From: Flavobacteriales bacterium
GTDB lineage: Bacteria; Bacteroidota; Bacteroidia; Flavobacteriales_C; GCA-002722245
Assembly: GCA_002722245.1 (NCBI GenBank)
Contig: PBLA01000002.1
Coordinates: 1-45,350, forward strand
Direction: 5' to 3'
DNA: 45,350 nt
Within the stretch, counting starts at the first letter, position 1. Each line of letters opens with the position of its first letter. The position numbers and the translations under genes are program-made. The notes beneath the pieces were generated by a model. The model was not told the origin of the DNA. It saw only the letters and a list, made by a program, of their open reading frames with translations, and made no database searches. This document shows positions 42,937-45,350 of the stretch, one piece after another.

Positions 42937-45350
42937 ATGAGTAAAAAGTATACAGAATACAAAGGATTAAATCTTCCAAAAATTGGACAAGAAATTGGTA
43001 CATTTTGGCAGGAGAATTCAATATTTGAAAAGTCGATTTCAACAAGAGAAGCGAGTAAACCATTTGTATTTTTTGAAGGTCCACCTTCAGCGAACGGAAT
43101 GCCCGGAATCCATCATGCTATGGCTCGATCCATTAAAGATATTTTCTGTCGCTACAAAACGCTAAAAGGGTATCGTGTGAATCGAAAAGCAGGTTGGGAT
43201 ACTCACGGCTTACCCGTTGAATTAGGCGTTGAGAAAGAAATGGGAATTACCAAAGAAGATATCGGTGTAAAAATCTCAATTGACGAATACAATCAAGCGT
43301 GTCGTGAATCGGTAATGCGTTATACGGATAAGTGGAATGAGCTTACCGAAAAAATGGGGTATTGGGTAGACTTAGAAGATCCATACATTACCTATGAGAA
43401 TAAATACATGGAAACAGTTTGGTGGCTTTTGAAACAAATACACCAAAAGGATTTGATGTATAAAGGGTATACGATACAACCCTACTCTCCTGCTGCAGGT
43501 ACAGGATTATCCTCTCACGAGGTGAACTTACCTGGATGTTATAAAGATGTAAAAGACACTACAATCGTTGCCCAATTTAAAGTCTTGAGTAGTGAATTCA
43601 ATCAAAAATGGGGGATTAGTGGAGATGTGCACTTTTTAGCTTGGACAACAACTCCCTGGACACTTCCTTCAAACACAGCTTTATGCGTTGGTCCTAAAAT
43701 TGAATATTCTTTAGTCAAATCATTCAATCAATATACTGGAGAACCCATCCAGGTTATCATAGGATCACCTTTAATTGGTAAGCAGTTTTCAGGAAAATAC
43801 TTCGCTGTATCCAAAGAGGAAGAAGTAGTTTATAAGGAAGGAGATAAAAAGATTCCTTATTGCATAGTAAAAACGTTTACAGGTACTGATTTAGTTGGAA
43901 TTAAATATGAGCAACTGATACAAAACTGTTTGCCCTATTACGATGCTGAGAAAGCGTTTCAAGTTATTCAGGGGGACTTTGTTACCACAGAGGACGGAAC
44001 AGGTATTGTTCATATTGCACCTACTTTTGGTGCAGACGATGCCGCTGTAGCGAAAGAAGCGGGTGTGCCACCAATGCTGATCCTTGATAGCAATCAAAAC
44101 CCCGTTCCATTGGTAGATTTGACCGGGCGTTTTGTTGAACAAATGGGTGGAGATCTTGGAGGGATGTTTGTGAAAAATGAGTATTATAATGAGGCAGAAC
44201 GACCTGAAAAAGGAGTAGATGTTTTAATCGCGATCGATTTAAAAACCAATAATAAAGCGTTTAAGGTAGAAAAATACGAGCACACTTATCCACATTGTTG
44301 GAGAACGGATAAGCCTGTATTGTACTATCCGTTGGACAGTTGGTTCATTCGAGCAACCCGTGTAAAAGCAAGAATGTCCGAATTGAATAAAACAATTAAT
44401 TGGAAACCTGAATCTACGGGAACAGGTCGTTTTGGGAATTGGTTGGAAAATGCCAATGACTGGAATTTATCGCGTTCACGGTATTGGGGAATTCCAATTC
44501 CCATTTGGAGTAATGAAGATGGGGAAATAAAAGTAATTGGTTCAGCAGAAGAATTAAAAGAAGAATGTCAAAAAGCGGTTGAGGCCGGTTTAATGAACAT
44601 CAATCCCTTAGCTGATTTTGTAGTGGGTGACATGAGTAACGAGAACTACAATACATTTGACTTACATAAGAACTATGTTGATGCAATAACCTTGGTTTCT
44701 GACTCAGGAAAAGCACTAACAAGAGAGCCTGACCTCATTGATGTTTGGTTCGATTCTGGCGCTATGCCTTATGCACAATGGCATTATCCATTTGAAAACA
44801 AGGAACTTATTGATAACAATAAAGCCTTCCCAGCTGATTTTATTGCAGAAGGAGTTGACCAAACTCGAGGATGGTTTTATACTTTGCATGCTATTGCAAC
44901 AATGTGTTTCGATTCTGTTGCGTATAAAAATGTTGTATCCAATGGACTTGTACTGGATAAGGAGGGTCAAAAAATGAGTAAGCGTTTAGGGAATGCAATT
45001 GACCCTTTTGAAACACTTTCTAAATATGGTCCCGATGCCACGCGATGGTACATGATGAGTAATTCTCAACCTTGGGATAATCTGAAGTTTGACATAGACG
45101 GTATTGCTGAGGTACAGCGTAAATTTTTTGGCACGATGTACAATACCTATCAGTTTTTTGGATTGTATGCAAATCTTGATGGATTTGATTATTCACAAGA
45201 AGAAATTGAATTAGGAAAACGACCTGAAATCGATCGATGGATTCTTTCAAAATTAAACAGTTTGATAAAAGTGGTTGATGAGGCATATGCCGATTACGAA
45301 CCAACGAAAGCTTGTAGAGCAATCCAAGACTTTGTATCTGAGCAACTTTC
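42937..45350 (+). CDS. ileS: Isoleucyl-tRNA synthetase, 5' part (runs off the window)
   Basis: ATG at 42937 and about 804 codons to the window edge with no stop. Class I synthetase signatures are visible: GIHHAM (HIGH-type, His59-His60), then RKAGWDTHGLPVELGVEKE, the editing domain (about 200-400, with WTTTPWTLPSNTAL), the zinc-free linker to WFIRAT, and KMSKR (679-683). The GIHHAM variant and the GPPSANGMPG lead-in are typical of Bacteroidota and of the eukaryote-like type 2 IleRS branch, which often tolerates mupirocin. The enzyme charges tRNA-Ile. It is preceded by a -7 box and a small leader dyad. Confidence 0.95.
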   Translation, partial: MSKKYTEYKGLNLPKIGQEIGTFWQENSIFEKSISTREASKPFVFFEGPPSANGMPGIHHAMARSIKDIFCRYKTLKGYRVNRKAGWDTHGLPVELGVEKEMGITKEDIGVKISIDEYNQACRESVMRYTDKWNELTEKMGYWVDLEDPYITYENKYMETVWWLLKQIHQKDLMYKGYTIQPYSPAAGTGLSSHEVNLPGCYKDVKDTTIVAQFKVLSSEFNQKWGISGDVHFLAWTTTPWTLPSNTALCVGPKIEYSLVKSFNQYTGEPIQVIIGSPLIGKQFSGKYFAVSKEEEVVYKEGDKKIPYCIVKTFTGTDLVGIKYEQLIQNCLPYYDAEKAFQVIQGDFVTTEDGTGIVHIAPTFGADDAAVAKEAGVPPMLILDSNQNPVPLVDLTGRFVEQMGGDLGGMFVKNEYYNEAERPEKGVDVLIAIDLKTNNKAFKVEKYEHTYPHCWRTDKPVLYYPLDSWFIRATRVKARMSELNKTINWKPESTGTGRFGNWLENANDWNLSRSRYWGIPIPIWSNEDGEIKVIGSAEELKEECQKAVEAGLMNINPLADFVVGDMSNENYNTFDLHKNYVDAITLVSDSGKALTREPDLIDVWFDSGAMPYAQWHYPFENKELIDNNKAFPADFIAEGVDQTRGWFYTLHAIATMCFDSVAYKNVVSNGLVLDKEGQKMSKRLGNAIDPFETLSKYGPDATRWYMMSNSQPWDNLKFDIDGIAEVQRKFFGTMYNTYQFFGLYANLDGFDYSQEEIELGKRPEIDRWILSKLNSLIKVVDEAYADYEPTKACRAIQDFVSEQL

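Noticed and set aside
1-45350. tRNA, rRNA, CRISPR arrays, insertion sequences or phage genes
   Set aside because: No tRNA-like T-loop sequences, regularly spaced repeats, transposase or integrase motifs were found by reading either strand.

Overview
The window looks like a chromosomal segment of an AT-rich Bacteroidota, most likely a marine or aquatic Flavobacteriales member (a Crocinitomicaceae/Fluviicola-like lineage is my guess). The reasons are C-terminal sorting domains of the type IX secretion system (one type B at the left edge, two type A inside), the gliding lipoprotein GldH, a RicT (PSP1) - GldH - PBP1A block, a SUF operon ending in DUF59 and DUF2480 genes, an IleRS with the Bacteroidota-style GIHHAM signature, almost no Shine-Dalgarno sequences, and several promoters of the TTTG / TAnnTTTG type.

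Layout. 1-118 is the tail of a secreted T9SS protein. 280-8683 is one tightly packed minus-strand operon of ten genes (gaps of 1 to 9 nt or 8-nt overlaps). It encodes a 58-aa membrane protein, DUF4178, a lipoprotein, a duplicated DUF350 membrane protein, S-adenosylmethionine decarboxylase (SpeD), a three-TM protein, a membrane-fused spermidine-synthase-like protein, a histidine-containing polytopic membrane protein, a Tat/lipobox FAD oxidoreductase and a voltage-gated-type K+ channel. This is the strongest candidate for a poorly described system: a membrane-centred aminopropyl-transfer pathway linked to an amine-oxidase-like enzyme and an ion channel.

8847-23866 is mixed. It holds an arsenate-reductase-like LMW phosphatase, a DUF2490 protein, a glutathione peroxidase, a decayed lipoprotein gene, a 1300-aa WG-repeat protein paired with a lipoprotein, an RhlE-type helicase, a membrane-anchored metallo-beta-lactamase-fold hydrolase, a T9SS-secreted protein, a DinB-like protein preceded by a terminator-like hairpin, and a small XRE regulator. 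A near-perfect 25-bp inverted repeat lies at 22393-22459. 24044-27772 encodes a single large receptor: propeller, Y_Y_Y domain, TM, adenylate cyclase and HD phosphohydrolase.

28003-34521 is the iron-sulfur cluster operon (SufA-like, SufB, SufC, SufD, SufS, SufE, SufT-like DUF59, DUF2480). A good promoter precedes it, with a dyad immediately downstream that could be a regulator site. After a universal stress protein and a lipoprotein comes the ricT-gldH-PBP1A block with 1-nt stop/start overlaps. A GH18 chitinase-like gene with a T9SS tail is interrupted by one in-frame stop just before its catalytic motif. The window ends inside ileS. I see no tRNA, rRNA, CRISPR array or insertion sequence.
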